This document shows, in pieces, positions 36,074 to 47,432 of a DNA stretch of 64,000 nt (position 1 is the first letter of the stretch; each line of letters opens with the position of its first letter). Position numbers and translations under genes: made by a program. Source of the stretch: Suillus spraguei (lineage: Eukaryota; Basidiomycota; Agaricomycetes; Boletales; Suillaceae); contig JABCPU010000276.1 in the NCBI GenBank assembly GCA_016800925.1, positions 26,257 to 90,256 on the forward strand. The letters are read 5' to 3'. The notes below the pieces were generated by a model, which saw nothing but the letters and a program-made list of their open reading frames with translations, searched no databases and had not been told where the DNA came from.

Positions 36074-37591
36074 ATGGACAGAACACGCAGAGCGATGCGG
36101 ACTATCAAGCTCGTCGTCATTGGTGCTTCGGGTGTAGGCAAGACTTCTCTCCGTGGTCAGGTCAGTATTCTGCCTTTCAACCTTTGCTTGAGCATTCTCA
36201 TTCTAATTATCTACCGCAGTACATATCAGGTCGATTCTCCACCAGCTACCGTGCAACAATCGGTGCAGACTTCATAACTAAATCCCTTCCTGACCCAAAA
36301 ACACCAACCGAAATAATTTCTCTCCAAATATGGGTACGTCTTCCTCGATCTCCCTTCACGCCTTCCACTCGCTCACGTAATGACAGGATACTGCAGGCCA
36401 AGAACGCTTTTCCTCCCTCTCTTCTGCGTTCTTCCGCGGCGCAGACGCTGTCCTACTCATGTTCGATGTCAGCGCACCCGAGACAATGCATGCACTCACG
36501 AAATGGTGGGAGGAGTTCAAGCACCAAGCACCGGTTAGCGATGAAGAGGTTGATAACTTTTGTTGTGTTGTCGTGGGGAATAAGATGGATCTGTTGCAGC
36601 CTGGGATGGGTGTCACTTTCGAGGAAGCGATGAAGTTCTTGCAGGAGCTCGTGCCTCTTTCGGAACCCGAGCCTGAGCCACAGGTTGCAGAGCGTGTGGA
36701 AGGAGAAATTGTAATGGACCCTATTTTATGGGAAGGCGAGGATATCATTCCCGAGCATGAACTCGAACATGGGCCAGACTCCGACCCATGCCTTCTCGCC
36801 CCCTCCGCACGAATAGACATAAAACACCACCGCAAACCCTCAAAATCGCGTTCCCGCTCAAGTACGCCCCACGCCAGCACATCCCTATATGGAACATTCC
36901 GCTCTGGTGTCACCTCTTTCCATACACCCTCTTCCTCCCTCTCTGATATATACACAAGCGCACGGTCTTCTCCGCTTCCTGAGTCCCAACCGGGATCACC
37001 AGCACGAGTGAGGAGAATGACGAGTTTGTCTAGTACATCAACTACTATGACTACGACTACGTCTTCTTCGTCTGCGCCTACTATCACGCAGAGTCTATTC
37101 ACGCGGGGCCAACGTCCCACCACACCACAACAACCAGACCCAGACTTCCCCTACCCTCCACCCTCCCAGAACCACCAGACACGGGCCCAAAGCTCTTTTT
37201 CACATCCGCAAAGACCGGAACGGGTGTGAGCGACGCATTTGAGTATATCGCTTCGCGCGTTGTGAGGAAATGGGAGTACGAAGAGGCCGTGGAGGCAATG
37301 TCATTTCATGCAAGGGATGAGAGTGATGGGGATACTGTTAGGTTGGGTTGGAGAATGGGAGGAGGAAGTGGAAGGCCTCGAGTGCGTGTTGTGGGCAATA
37401 GTGGTGGATGCGCTGTGATGCAACTTGGCAGCGCAAAGTATTTATCGGTATTTCCTTTTTCTTTATTTTATTTAGGTCTTTCACATTCGTTCATTGTACT
37501 TGTGTTGGATATCCATCGGCTGGAACGGGGACTACATAAGATAATTTATCTGGAATTTATTGTGGACTCTTTCGAGTCAGACAGATTGTAA
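36074..37591 (+). CDS. Rab7-like small GTPase with long Ser/Thr/Pro-rich insertion
   Basis: Exon 1 has the P-loop GASGVGKTS, and the next exons have YRATIGADFITKSL (switch I) and QIWDTAGQERFSSL (switch II). These are Rab7/Ypt7 signatures. MFDVSAPETMHALTKWWEEF and VGNKMDL follow. Instead of the usual ~30 residues before the SAK motif, about 180 residues of acidic and Ser/Thr/Pro-rich sequence follow. A proposed 77-base intron (37,093-37,169) then joins to LFFTSAKTGTGVSDAFEYIA. Ypt7 acts in vacuole fusion; the insertion suggests a divergent or specialised paralog. The C-terminal double-cysteine prenylation motif is not visible. One cysteine (GGCAVM) is followed by about 50 unlikely codons, so the true 3' end is uncertain. 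Start chosen as the ATG before RTIKLVVIG. Confidence 0.7.
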
Positions 37592-37809
37592 TAGATTTTT
37601 TTTATAAGATAAAGTAATCGTGTTTAATAGTATCTAATGGATGCTCATGCTATCGAGAAAATTGACGTCGTTCCCAAAGTCATTTCGATTTTCAACCACT
37701 CCTTCGCAATAATAGTGGCAGACTCGGCGCTCAGAGATGTTGATGAGCGGCTATCGGAGTGACTGCTAACGGCAAGGATCGCGGGCGGTTCAGGACAGCA
37801 CATGGAATA

Positions 37810-38890
37810 CAATCGCTCGATTCCAATTTCCCACTGGTTTACTCTCGCCGCAAAGGCTGTCGCTAGTGACGAGTAGCATATATACAGGTTGTCAATATCT
37901 AGGCGATGCTTGATCCGTCGCTCACCCGCCCCGACTGAAGGTGTTGAGCCCTGGGGGCTCATTCGCGGTATTATAGTATATGTGGTCCTGTTGCAGGCCC
38001 CATACGAGTCGCTGAAGCGTCTTTCTTCCTCTGCTTCGGGATCTGCACTACCGCTCAACACGACATATACGAAGACGAAGACACAGACTCACCGACTGTG
38101 TTCGTGCGCGATCGGGACTCTTGCGCCAATCCCACTTTAGACCAAGACTCTCTACACCAAGGTTAGATGAGCGGGGTACCATGAGAGCGTATACGTGGAA
38201 GGGAATGTGCACCATAACGAAGGGGTGGGGATTTATGATGAGCTCCAAGGAGAGGAAGTTCACGATGGGACACACCCAAGACAACCCTACGAACGCGAGC
38301 CATATGCACACGAAAATAGAGAGGACGCAGTCAGGGAGAAGAAAGGGTTCTCTTTACCTGCGGTAGCGGTGCAGATGGTGGTTTGTGCTAGGTGCGCGAA
38401 CAAGTGGAAGGAGTGGAGAGAGTGAGAGTGAGAGTGAGAGGGACGGGAGCATCTGCTCTTCTTTGTTGTCTTCTCGGGATGATCAGAACGCACATTCGCC
38501 TTCTCCGAGTCAGTTGGGAAGGGCAGTAGAGAGAGCTTTGCGGCGAGGGCGGAGGGAGGCGGGGAAAAGAGGTGTAACAAGCGAGCAAAGGGAGTGGTTG
38601 ACGATCGCATCTGTAAATATTATAGTACTAAACACACTTGGCTTAGTCGTGATAGTTCATGTACATACATTGAATCTGTTTGATCAGAAAGTGCACTTGC
38701 ATCCATTGAAGATTCATACGTACAACTTTTGTAAAAATGCATGGCATCCTTATATTAAAGTATTCATGATGATTCCACTCGTGATTGAAAGAAATCCGCC
38801 AAGAAAATCATAGACAGCTCGAGCGCTCACCGGAACTGCGATGCTTGGCTATGAGACATGCGTGCACATTGCACAACACACTGCCATGAT
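37810..38890 (+). pseudogene. 3' fragment of the RhoGEF gene with internal deletions
   Basis: Positions ~37,820-38,050 match the PH end of the RhoGEF (16,960-17,190). A junction near 38,045 skips the counterpart of about 17.19-18.54 kb. Then 38,060-38,160 and 38,160-38,640 match 18.54-18.64 and 18.84-19.31 kb, and 38,640-38,890 match its 3' flank. Frames are broken throughout. The missing segment contains the FYVE finger. Confidence 0.7.
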
Positions 38891-39264
38891 GGGGCTTATG
38901 TAAAATATACTATACACGTGACCATTGAACATACAGCAATATTGGATGAGTACTTCCTCAACACGCCGTAGGTTTACTCATTGCAAGTTCCCCGCATGAC
39001 TGAGGATGTTTCGGGATGTCTACTCAGTTGTATTGTCCATTCACGAAAATTTGACTTCCATTAAGTATGTTTGCATTGTTCAGTGATTGTCCTTATTTCC
39101 AGCTGAACAACCAAGGGGCTTTCTGGTCAATTGTCAATCGTTTGAAGCTCCGTTTGTATTACAGTATTATAAATCACTCTCACTGGGACATTCCGAATCA
39201 TGTTCGAACTTTAGTAGTCCGTCATTCCCAATACTGAACTTAACTTTTGCAATTTCCATCCAAG
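38891..39264. other. Intergenic, no gene recognised
   Basis: Nothing supported. Confidence 0.35.
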
Positions 39265-39815
39265 ATGCCCGACGTAACAGTAATCAACGACCTCAGTGAA
39301 GACATCCACGTCGCTTTCTTTATACTAGGCATCCCTTCAATTTGGAAAAATCACCTTAAGCCCGGAGAACATTGGAAACGCACCTAGCCAGCCTTCCGTT
39401 TCACTTCGAAGTACGCTCTACGGTGATGGCTGAGACTCGGAATGCTAGCGAGTTCAGCCATAGGGAATCCATGGAAATGCTTGCAACCATTGGAGGCGCT
39501 TGCGCTGCTGGTACTGCTTCAGTAGTTTCAGCAGGTGCATTGATCGCTAGTAACAGGATTGCTAGCATACCCATGGTTTCAGTACCGCTTATGGCTGCTG
39601 CGAGTGCTGGTGAATTTCAAGGTTTTTTTGATGTAATATCATGACGTTGATGTCGTCCATTGACAGGTGGCACAAAATATGGTACTTGGGGTGCATGTGT
39701 GACGAAGTACGCTACGACAGTGTGGGTGCCATTGTGGGACAAGCCGCAGTATTCGGTTAGAATGATTGATGAGAGTTGTGTTGTATGGGATGTCGGCGCT
39801 AATAGAGTGGTCTGA
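39265..39815 (+). pseudogene. Small protein of unknown function with one frame break
   Basis: Starts MPDVTVINDLSEDIHVAFF and runs to HLKPGEHWKR, where the frame reaches TAG. One base away the reading continues HLASLPFHFEVRSTVM, then an Ala-rich, membrane-like stretch (GGACAAGTASVVSAGALI). Across a GT-AG intron (39,623-39,666) it reaches WVPLWDKPQYSVRMI and ends VWDVGANRVV at 39,815. Total about 165 residues if the missing base is restored. I do not recognise the family with certainty. Either a recent pseudogene or a single-base error. Confidence 0.45.
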
Positions 39816-42040
39816 TAGTGTGGCGTCTGCACGTTCACTAAGCCTGACCCTCAACTATACTATGCGATTCTTGTACTTATCTCTTGTTTGCCTTTATCTT
39901 TCAGTTCCCAGTCACTCCGCGCTGCGCGTCTCGCATTCTATGCCCTACCTATCCTATTTCATGTGTTACCTTCCAGAAAAAACCCAGTAGATCGAGTAAA
40001 AGTCTAGCACTCTTGCAACTAAGGTATCACCTGGTGACATTGCAGCGATCGTCTTGGTACCAGAGAAATCTACAACATATCCAAGCACCAATAACCGTAA
40101 TAGATTCAATATCATAACCAACTTGCGACACCCAGCAGTGCTTCCTTCACTGGCGCTACCCCTTTCATCAGCTGTTCTTCACGAAATTGAAATGCCAGCT
40201 AGCTCAACAACTCATATCTACTAAGTACTTACAGCCTGTCATCGTACGCTACTGAAATTTCGTTCGAATAACTATCAAGGTTTAAAATTAACTTTTTTCC
40301 GTCTGCAGCTATTAGGAATACATACCAAGTCCATTCCATTGATTAGCGGTGTTGTACGCGCTGACTATTTGAGACAAGCATGCGTTCGTCCAACAAAGAA
40401 AAAAACGCACAACCGAAGTCTAAGAAGGTATCTTTTTTTTGCAAAGCTATGGTATTGATCTATCGTACAGATGCACGCTATATTGATATCAGTTTTCATT
40501 TCATAATTGTGAGTTCTGCCAGGCACGCAAGAACGGTATAGCGTACACGCAAAGAATGGTACGACATGTGATAGTACAGACACAAGGGCTTGAGGTAAGC
40601 ATAGTATCCCAGGTGGATTGGTCGTACCAACTTCCTAGTTGTAGCCATTGTACTCTAGTAGTTTTTATTGTCATATTGATACCCAGATGCATTTTGAATG
40701 CCAAGTTACCACAGGAGTCAAGCCAGTTACTGAGGTGACACTGCCTGTCGTGGATATGGGACATGACAGTGATGACTTGGAGGATTTGTTGGATGATGTC
40801 GAGGATGGTCTCAGAGACATTTGCAGAGATGATGAGGTACCAGAGGGCAACGTTCTGCAAGTGGACGAAGATATTCACCTTGGCTCTCCTTTACTTGGTG
40901 ATTTGATCTCTATGGTAGCCGTTGTTGGCTCACAGATTTTCGGGTGGCCCAGGACGAAGTGCTGGCGCCAGGGCAGTCAACTGGATATTCTAATTTTTCA
41001 CAATTGTTCACTGCGAAATCGTTATTCACGCTGTTGATAAATGTTTTTCAACTAGTTAATAACTATTAGGAGGATTTTTCAACCGTACCCGATAGCGGAG
41101 GGGACTCGGTCTCATCCGCATTATGTAATGTTGCTATGACGGGATTCAGTTCTTGCACATAACTTCTTTCTGTATCCTACATAGAACTCTTTTATTATTT
41201 TCGTTTTGCTTCTCGTGTGATATCTGCTGGTGTAGTGTCCCGGAATTTTTGCGGTTAACTGAACAGCATCTTGATGACCGGTTCCTCAAGCAGATAATCA
41301 AATGATGCAAAACTGGCGTCAACTTGACGGTGTTGGACGGATGCAGAGGCTTGAGATTCGTCGGAATGGAATATCAATTGCTGTTAGGGCAGCTCAGGGA
41401 AGATTGGTAGAATCAGTGCCTGGAAACGAAATTCTTGGTGTGAGTCATGGCCATTGCATTGGAGAAGGGACTGCGAACTTAAACTGGCAATGGAAACCTA
41501 AACTTAGTTTATTCCCGTGGCTTTAATTCATATCCGACCGCAAAGTCTATCGTGACAGACTTACTCACAGAATTTATTCCGACATATCAAGGGGGACTGC
41601 AACTTGGCGAAAACCCAGGCGATTCAACCATATACTTTGGACCGGTAGTCCGGCGCAGGACACATGAATCAAGTCCCACTAATAGCCGGATCCTACGAGA
41701 CCCTACACTGATTGATTGAGGCTAATATCCGTCCGAGCGGATGTGGTGGGCGTACTACCGGGTGCTAGTGTAAGTACTACTCAATAATCTATCGGGTAAA
41801 TCAAACATGACTACAATGTAAGACTCAGACAACTTTTGCGTTGCAGGCCATCTCGAGGCCATGCATGATCATATATGATCATAGGCCAGCATACCGATGG
41901 CGACACCATGGTAATACTACCAGTGATATGTCCTCAACTTGAAGTTGTCGCCCGTGTCGTTATGCACCACCGTGACATGCGGCGGGAATGGGGATTAATG
42001 GTAGTCACCGATTTGCTGGTAATGGCATACTCAAACAGCC
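39816..42040. other. Long intergenic region, no gene recognised
   Basis: A 129-codon plus ORF at 40,648-41,037 is acidic (DSDDLEDLLDDVEDG) and overlaps a 125-codon hydrophobic minus ORF at 40,501-40,878. Neither has a recognisable family, and coding on at most one strand is likely. A 74-codon plus ORF at 41,302-41,526 is also unsupported. Confidence 0.3.
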
Positions 42041-42047
42041 TATAAAA
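42041..42047 (+). promoter_or_regulatory. TATA box of GH12 gene
   Basis: TATAAAA, 52 bases before the ATG at 42,099. Confidence 0.65.
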
Positions 42048-42098
42048 TGCGTGGCCCGGCGCATACTCTACTCTTAGTTAACATACCCTACTTCCAAC

Positions 42099-43129
42099 AT
42101 GTTTTTTCTCTCCTCCCTCCTCTTACTGGTTCCTCTCGTCTCCAGCATGTCTAGCCACAGTACACATCGCATGCGCAGGGCACATGCCATTAAATTTGTC
42201 GACACCAAATTGATCAGTGGCAAATGGGACACTGTTGATGGGGGACAGTACTCGTTGCTCAATAATCTATGGAACGAGCAAAATGCTACCTCGGGCTCCC
42301 AAACATCTCAGTTCACGTCGATGAGCAGTAATACTGTTGCCTGGACGACCACATACACCTGGACTGGTGGGCCCGGTCAAGTCAAGAGCTTTGCCGATAT
42401 CCAGCTTAATACCGGCATCAATCAACAACTGAGCGCTATTTCTAGCATGCCTGTAAGTTTGTCGAAATGGTAGATCAGTGGCACATAGCTAATTTTTCTG
42501 ACACCATAGACTGCCTGGCAGTGGAATCTGTTGCCCAACGGGCCAGTCGTATGTGATGTAGCTTACGACCTATTCACGTCTTACAACCCTGGCGGCTCCC
42601 ATCTACACGAAGTCATGATCTGGCTCGCAAACGTGAACTCTGGACCACTCTCTTATCAGTATAACGCTGCAGGCCAAGCTGTCCCTATCGCGACCAACAT
42701 CCCGTTGGAAGGTTACACTTGGTCAGCTTTACCAATCTGCACATTTATCTGCACAGCATGAATGTTTTTTCCTTGTTTGATTTCAGGGACTTGTACTCCG
42801 GATCTAACACAGTCAACCAAGTTTACTCGTTTTTACCAACCAGTGGTAACATCGAATCGTTCAGCGGTGACGTTTACCCATTCCTTTCGGTGTGTCTCCT
42901 AGTCGTTGTGTTTTCATGTACGCGTGTAGACTGATTTTTGTTCTCTTTCTAGTACCTAATTGACAACGGGAGCATCAGCTCATCACAGTACCTCACCACT
43001 GCTCAAGGAGGCACAGAGGCCCTAACTGGAGCAGCGCAATTCAATACGTGAGTGACATACATCGGCACCCCGCGAAGGGACTGAATGTGTTTTGTCTGCA
43101 GGTATGCTTACAGTTTAGCTATCAACTGA
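42099..43129 (+). CDS. Secreted GH12 family endoglucanase/xyloglucanase
   Basis: Five exons (42,099-42,452; 42,510-42,721; 42,787-42,889; 42,953-43,047; 43,102-43,129) give 263 residues. A signal peptide (MFFLSSLLLLVPLVSS) opens it. GH12 blocks are YSLLNNLWNEQNATSGSQ, WTTTYTWTGGPGQVKSF, CDVAYDLFTSYNPGG, then HEVMIWLA with the nucleophile glutamate and GGTEALTGAAQF with the acid/base glutamate, ending YAYSLAIN. It is predicted to cut beta-1,4-glucan or xyloglucan in plant cell walls outside the cell. All introns are GT-AG and keep frame; no cellulose-binding module. Complete. Confidence 0.92.
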
Positions 43130-43680
43130 AATTATTCGACGTGACTGTCGTACGTGTATGTGGTGCAAGGATATCATTCCTTGACGCGCTAACCGCCATC
43201 GAAACCACTAATATGTATCACAGTATAAGAGCTAGTCCTCGTATACTCGTAGCGTCATTGGCGACGCATTTTTATTTTTCTGATTTTCAACTGTCTCATC
43301 TTGCGTTGTGCATACACTAGCAGGTCTTGTTGACATCGCCACTCTTTGGGCTTGCCATTCACTTATACATCCCACTCGTTTTCTACCCCGTTCGCTTTGA
43401 AAGCCGGTTTCGGTATACAAGATAGCATCTATGTATATCTATTTGAAGTGTCGGAAAGCATCCTATCGCTTATCCCTTTGGCCATTCGTTTACCCATTCC
43501 CCTCGTTCTCTTTGATAGCCCTTTTCCGTGTATGTCATAGATGACATGCACTAGTAAGCCACGTAACACCGTAACGGAATTCGCTCGTATTCTAAAAGAT
43601 CGGAGACTGAAATGCATAGACCACAGAATACCAGGCCTGAAAGAGGGACGAGTCCACCACCCGTTGTGCCTTCGGCACAG
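43130..43680. other. 3' flank of GH12, no gene recognised
   Basis: Nothing supported; pyrimidine-rich near 43,350-43,540. Confidence 0.35.
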
Positions 43681-43723
43681 GAAGCAAAGGCTTCATCCTA
43701 ATAATTCCGTTTGCCCAAGGCAC

Positions 43724-43763
43724 AGGAAGGCAAAAGAGTGCTTCGCACTCTTTTTGCCTTCCT
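43724..43763. repeat. Hairpin 1 (AGGAAGGCAAAA... arms)
   Basis: Arms of 18-19 bases around a TTC loop (GAGTGC-TTC-GCACTC core). The flanks carry CTTCATCCTAATAATT-type words shared with the next hairpin. Confidence 0.8.
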
Positions 43764-43805
43764 GGCCTTGGCTTCATCCCAATAATTTTCTTTTGCCCAA
43801 AGCAC

Positions 43806-43846
43806 AGAAAGCCAAAAAGAGTGCGAAGCACTCTTTTTGGCTTTCT
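43806..43846. repeat. Hairpin 2 (perfect 19-base arms)
   Basis: AGAAAGCCAAAAAGAGTGC, loop GAA, then the exact inverse. The core is the same as in hairpin 1. The word CATCC(T/C)AATAATT follows or precedes each unit (near 43,695, 43,787, 43,858) and again near 45,116. Confidence 0.85.
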
Positions 43847-44112
43847 GGCCTTGGCTTCATCCTAATAATTATCTTCAATAATGATAATAGGTTTTGAAAT
43901 AAATTATAATTTTGACCAATATTTTGACAGAAGTAAAAGTACCACATCACCATCTTTGTGAGTTTATATTGCCCATCTCATCCTCATGCCATTGCATTTG
44001 ATTTTGATTTTTTAAAATTATTTACTGCAAACTATTAACTTGAATAAATCTTTTGTGTCAAGTTTTAATAGGGGCAACAGTATTAAGTTGTCACACAACA
44101 AACTCATGCAAG

Positions 44113-44672
44113 TGTCCCATCTCTTGGTCTCCCATCTCCCATCTTGTGTCTCCCATCTCCCATCTCCCGTCTCCTGTCTCCCATCTCCCGTCTCCCATCT
44201 CCTGTCTCCCATCTCCTGTCTCCTGTCTCCCATCTCCCGTCTCCCGTCTCCCGTCTCCTGTCTCCCATCTCCTGTCTCCTGTCTCCCATCTCCCGTCTCC
44301 CGTCTCCCATCTCCCATCTCCCGTCTCCCGTCTCCCGTCTCCCGTCTCCCGTCTCCCGTCTCCCGTCTCCCGTCTCCCGTCTCCCGTCTCCCGTCTCCCG
44401 TCTCCCGTCTCCCGTCTCCCGTCTCCCGTCTCCCGTCTCCCGTCTCCCGTCTCCCGTCTCCCGTCTCCCATCTCCCGTCTCCCATCTCCTGTCTCCCATC
44501 TCCCGTCTCCCGTCTCCCATCTCCCGTCTCCCGTCTCCCATCTCCCGTCTCCCATCTCCCATCTCCTGTCTCCTGTCTCTCTCATCTCCTGTCTCCTGCA
44601 TCACCCATATCTCCTGTCTCCTGTCTCCTGCACCTCCCACATCTCCCATCTCCTGCCTCCCATCTCCCATGC
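44113..44672. repeat. 7-bp microsatellite (CCCGTCT)n with CCCATCT and CCTGTCT variants
   Basis: About 80 units. The centre (about 44,320-44,466) is ~21 perfect CCCGTCT units; variants rise toward both flanks. Because 7 is not a multiple of 3, all frames are open on both strands, giving six overlapping false ORFs of 110-230 codons. The minus strand is (GGGAGAC)n, a G-quadruplex pattern. Confidence 0.95.
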
Positions 44673-45386
44673 CTTCATTCTCTCCTCCCCATGCTCTTCT
44701 GTCCCCCCATCTCTGCATCCTAATGATCATAGCAGCTTTTGAAACAAATAAAATGCTTTTTCAAATGACAAAGTTCAGATTCTTTCATAGCCAAAATTAT
44801 AATCAATCTAAGAAAAATCTATCAGAAGATGTTTCCTGAGGGTGGGAGAGGACACTTCCAGCCTGCTGGCAACTTCCAACCTGGTATTGGTGCCTGATGG
44901 AGTAGCTTGTCATAGGTATCAACCTGTTCCTGACAACTTGACCATGCTTTTTGATGGTGCCACCACTCCTTCCAGCCCCTGATGAGTTTCCCTATTAGCC
45001 ATCTTCTGCAATTGCACTCATTTTTTGCTTGCCCTCCTTTTTTGCTTCGCACTCCTTTGCACTCCTTTTTGGCTTCACTTTTGGCTTCACACTCCCTTTG
45101 GCTCCCTTGGCTCCATCCTAATAATTTGGTTTTACCCCCAACCCATGGCAAATTTGACCAGCTGCGCAGTCACGTGACCAAATCACACAATCACACAATG
45201 GGACAACTGTTGAATCGGCACTCGAAAAAACCACGCGAGAAATTAAGTGAGCTAACCAAAATGCACACGAGCATAAGCGAAAACCACATGGCCCTACGCG
45301 ACGTACGTGAAAGCCATGCGAGCTAGCGACAACTTTCACACCTGTTCTCCCTTTCTTCTTAGAGATGTTCAATTCTAAAATGTCGT
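44673..45386. other. Repeat-derived flank, no gene recognised
   Basis: Near 45,010-45,125 are degenerate TTTTTGCTTCGCACTCCTTT words like the hairpin units, ending in CATCCTAATAATT. This suggests the microsatellite sits between related repeat ends. Confidence 0.4.
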
Positions 45387-45634
45387 TAGGCATGCTCGAT
45401 TCTTAAGTTGTCACGGTCAAGAGTTGTCAACTCTTTGTTTGTACCATTATGCAATTGTAATTTCGGTTCCCAGAAAGGGTTAGAGCCCAGTATGCATTCG
45501 GGTTGACCAATAGGCATGCTCAATTCTTAAGTTGTCATGGTCAAGAGTTGTCAACTCTTTATTTGTACCATTACGCCGATCATAATTTCGGTTCCCAGAA
45601 AGGGTTAGAACCCGGTATGGATCCGGGATGACCG
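45387..45634. repeat. 124-bp tandem duplication
   Basis: Units start at TAGGCATGCTC (45,387 and 45,511), each with the small palindrome AGAGTTGTCAACTCT and the word TTTCGGTTCCCAGAAAGGGT. The two units differ at scattered bases. Confidence 0.85.
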
Positions 45635-46330
45635 ACAACAGACATCTGGTGACAGACTTCAATATTTGAAGTTTGAAGTCTTGAATGTCTTTGTAGACAC
45701 TTCACTATACCAGTGATGAGCTATCCAGTGCAGAACTTACTATACAACACTGTTGATTCTTCACATAGTGTCTATAATGTTTTACAAGACATTGATGGTG
45801 CTCAGCAGAGGACTTACAACAATCCTCCAAGTCATATTCCACAAGAGTACAACATGTCATACACGAGTATCACTTGTGACCACCAACACATGATGAAAAT
45901 CTCAGTCTGGCCAGCTCAGAGAAATCTCAAAGAATTCGAAACACACATTCTCCATTGATTATATGGGCCACATGAGCCAGGGCCAGATAGCATACTTGCG
46001 AGTACTTGAAGTCCAGCACTTGTTCTTGTGAGAAATGCAGCAGTGTGATGACAGTGGTCATCATTGTCACCATCGGCGAAAATGAAGTGCTCAAGTTCAA
46101 GGCAAGTGCATTGTGAGATGCCCAACATAGCAGATGAGGCAGAAAGGATAGTTAAGAGCTCACAAAGCTCCCATTTTTGCTGCATAGCGAGCATGCTGTT
46201 GTGACCTTGATTGTTTGATAAGGTGGAGTAAGTGCGGTAGCTGCGGTGCCCAAATGGAGCCTCACCTGGTCGGCTAAATTGTTTGGCTCTAAGGCATGGT
46301 GGGACTTGACCACTCTTGACCTGACAACTT
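45635..46330. other. No gene recognised
   Basis: An 81-codon plus ORF (45,713-45,958) and a 148-codon minus ORF (45,916-46,362) have no recognisable domain. Confidence 0.3.
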
Positions 46331-46499
46331 AGGTGCTGTTTGGACAGCGACTCCAGGTTCAAAATTCCCAGTTCAAAGCTGCATGTGATGCATGTGATGA
46401 GAACATGTGACGTATGTTCAATAAGAGATCATCAATAATGTTAAGACTGTACTCAAGGGTAGAGAGATCTGAAGGGCTTTGGCCTCAGTTCATGCACTG

Positions 46500-47190
46500 T
46501 GCCCCTTTCTCGAGTAATGCCCCTTATTTCAGGGAGGAGTTATTCGTCCGAAGACCCGGAAGGAGTTGCGTGACGGATCCGGGTGTCCGAAGGTGTCGGA
46601 TATGATACGTCCGAAGGTTATTTGGAACGTAAGGAGAGGACAGAGATTAAGGCTAGTTTCGGAACGAGTTCCTAACTAGAAACTAACGGAGATAGACTAT
46701 CCAAAGATAGAGTCGGAGATATAGACTATAGGAATCAATCCTAAGTCTCGGAAGGTGACTTAAAGCGGAAAGTGGCTTAAGTCCGTAGGAGGCAGAATGA
46801 GTAGAATCTAAGATGATATTCGAACTAAGGTTCTATGGAGATCTACAAGTGGTTTATATACTGTAAGTATCTAAGACGGATAATCAGCAAGTCCGGGACC
46901 GAGGGCTATGTACAAAGTGTAACGGAAGTCTATCAGTTAATGCACAGCGGATCAGTAAGCATGAATTGGAAATGAACACAGGAAACGGATCAGTAACACA
47001 GGACGGAAATATAAACAGCCGGAATACCGGAAACAGGAGGAATGACAAAAGGAGATAGACGCAGATATACACAAGGGAGTTAAGGTGCGAGAAGTGAGCA
47101 CATTCGGATGGGTGGTCCGGGCAGGATTTGTGGACCGGACGGATATGGAATCGATCGGATCTGATCGGATATGGTCGGATCTGAGATTAG
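46500..47190. repeat. CGGA/TCCG-rich segment inside Harbinger 5' region
   Basis: Unusually dense CGGA words (e.g. GGATCCGG, TCGGATATGATACG, CGATCGGATCTGATCGGATA) and no coding potential. A TATATAAACC box on the minus strand near 46,855 would fit a solo LTR of another element. Boundaries unknown. Confidence 0.3.
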
Positions 47191-47283
47191 AAGTATGGTA
47201 TATGACAGATAATCAGTATATAGCATTGAATCTGGTATAGATAATTACAGTTGCTGCATCCATATGGACCTCGAAGCGCAAAC

Positions 47284-47432
47284 ATGGAACAATGTACATC
47301 GATGACATCAATCGTCATGGTCATCATCACAATTGCTGGTTGCTCAGATTTCATGCCTTTATAACCTCTTATTCTTATCATGCACAGAAAAGATCCTGTA
47401 TCATACATCTATCCTGACTGGAAAAGCATGGG
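47284..47432 (+). pseudogene. Harbinger transposase, N-terminal piece upstream of Ty3 insertion
   Basis: Possible start ATG at 47,284. A ~49-base intron ending TGCACAG then joins to EKILYHTSILTGKAW, which stops at the Ty3 insertion point. The reading resumes in frame after the element at 55,034 (VYELISGHPDRIKHNFG). The start and first exon are tentative; the frame across the insertion is exact when one TSD copy is removed. Confidence 0.6.
47428..47432. repeat. Target-site duplication ATGGG, left
   Basis: Directly abuts the 5' LTR; the same 5 bases follow the 3' LTR at 55,029-55,033. Confidence 0.93.

Noticed and set aside
40501..41037. Acidic plus ORF and hydrophobic minus ORF overlapping each other
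   Set aside because: Antisense of acidic codons gives hydrophobic ones, so one is a shadow; neither matches a family or has clear introns.
43724..43846. Helitron 3' end
   Set aside because: Hairpins are present but no CTRR end follows within ~12 bases and no TC start or AT target was found.
44018..44839. Six overlapping ORFs of 110-231 codons on both strands
   Set aside because: They come from a 7-bp repeat with no stop codon in any frame; the peptide repeats every 7 residues and has no gene structure.
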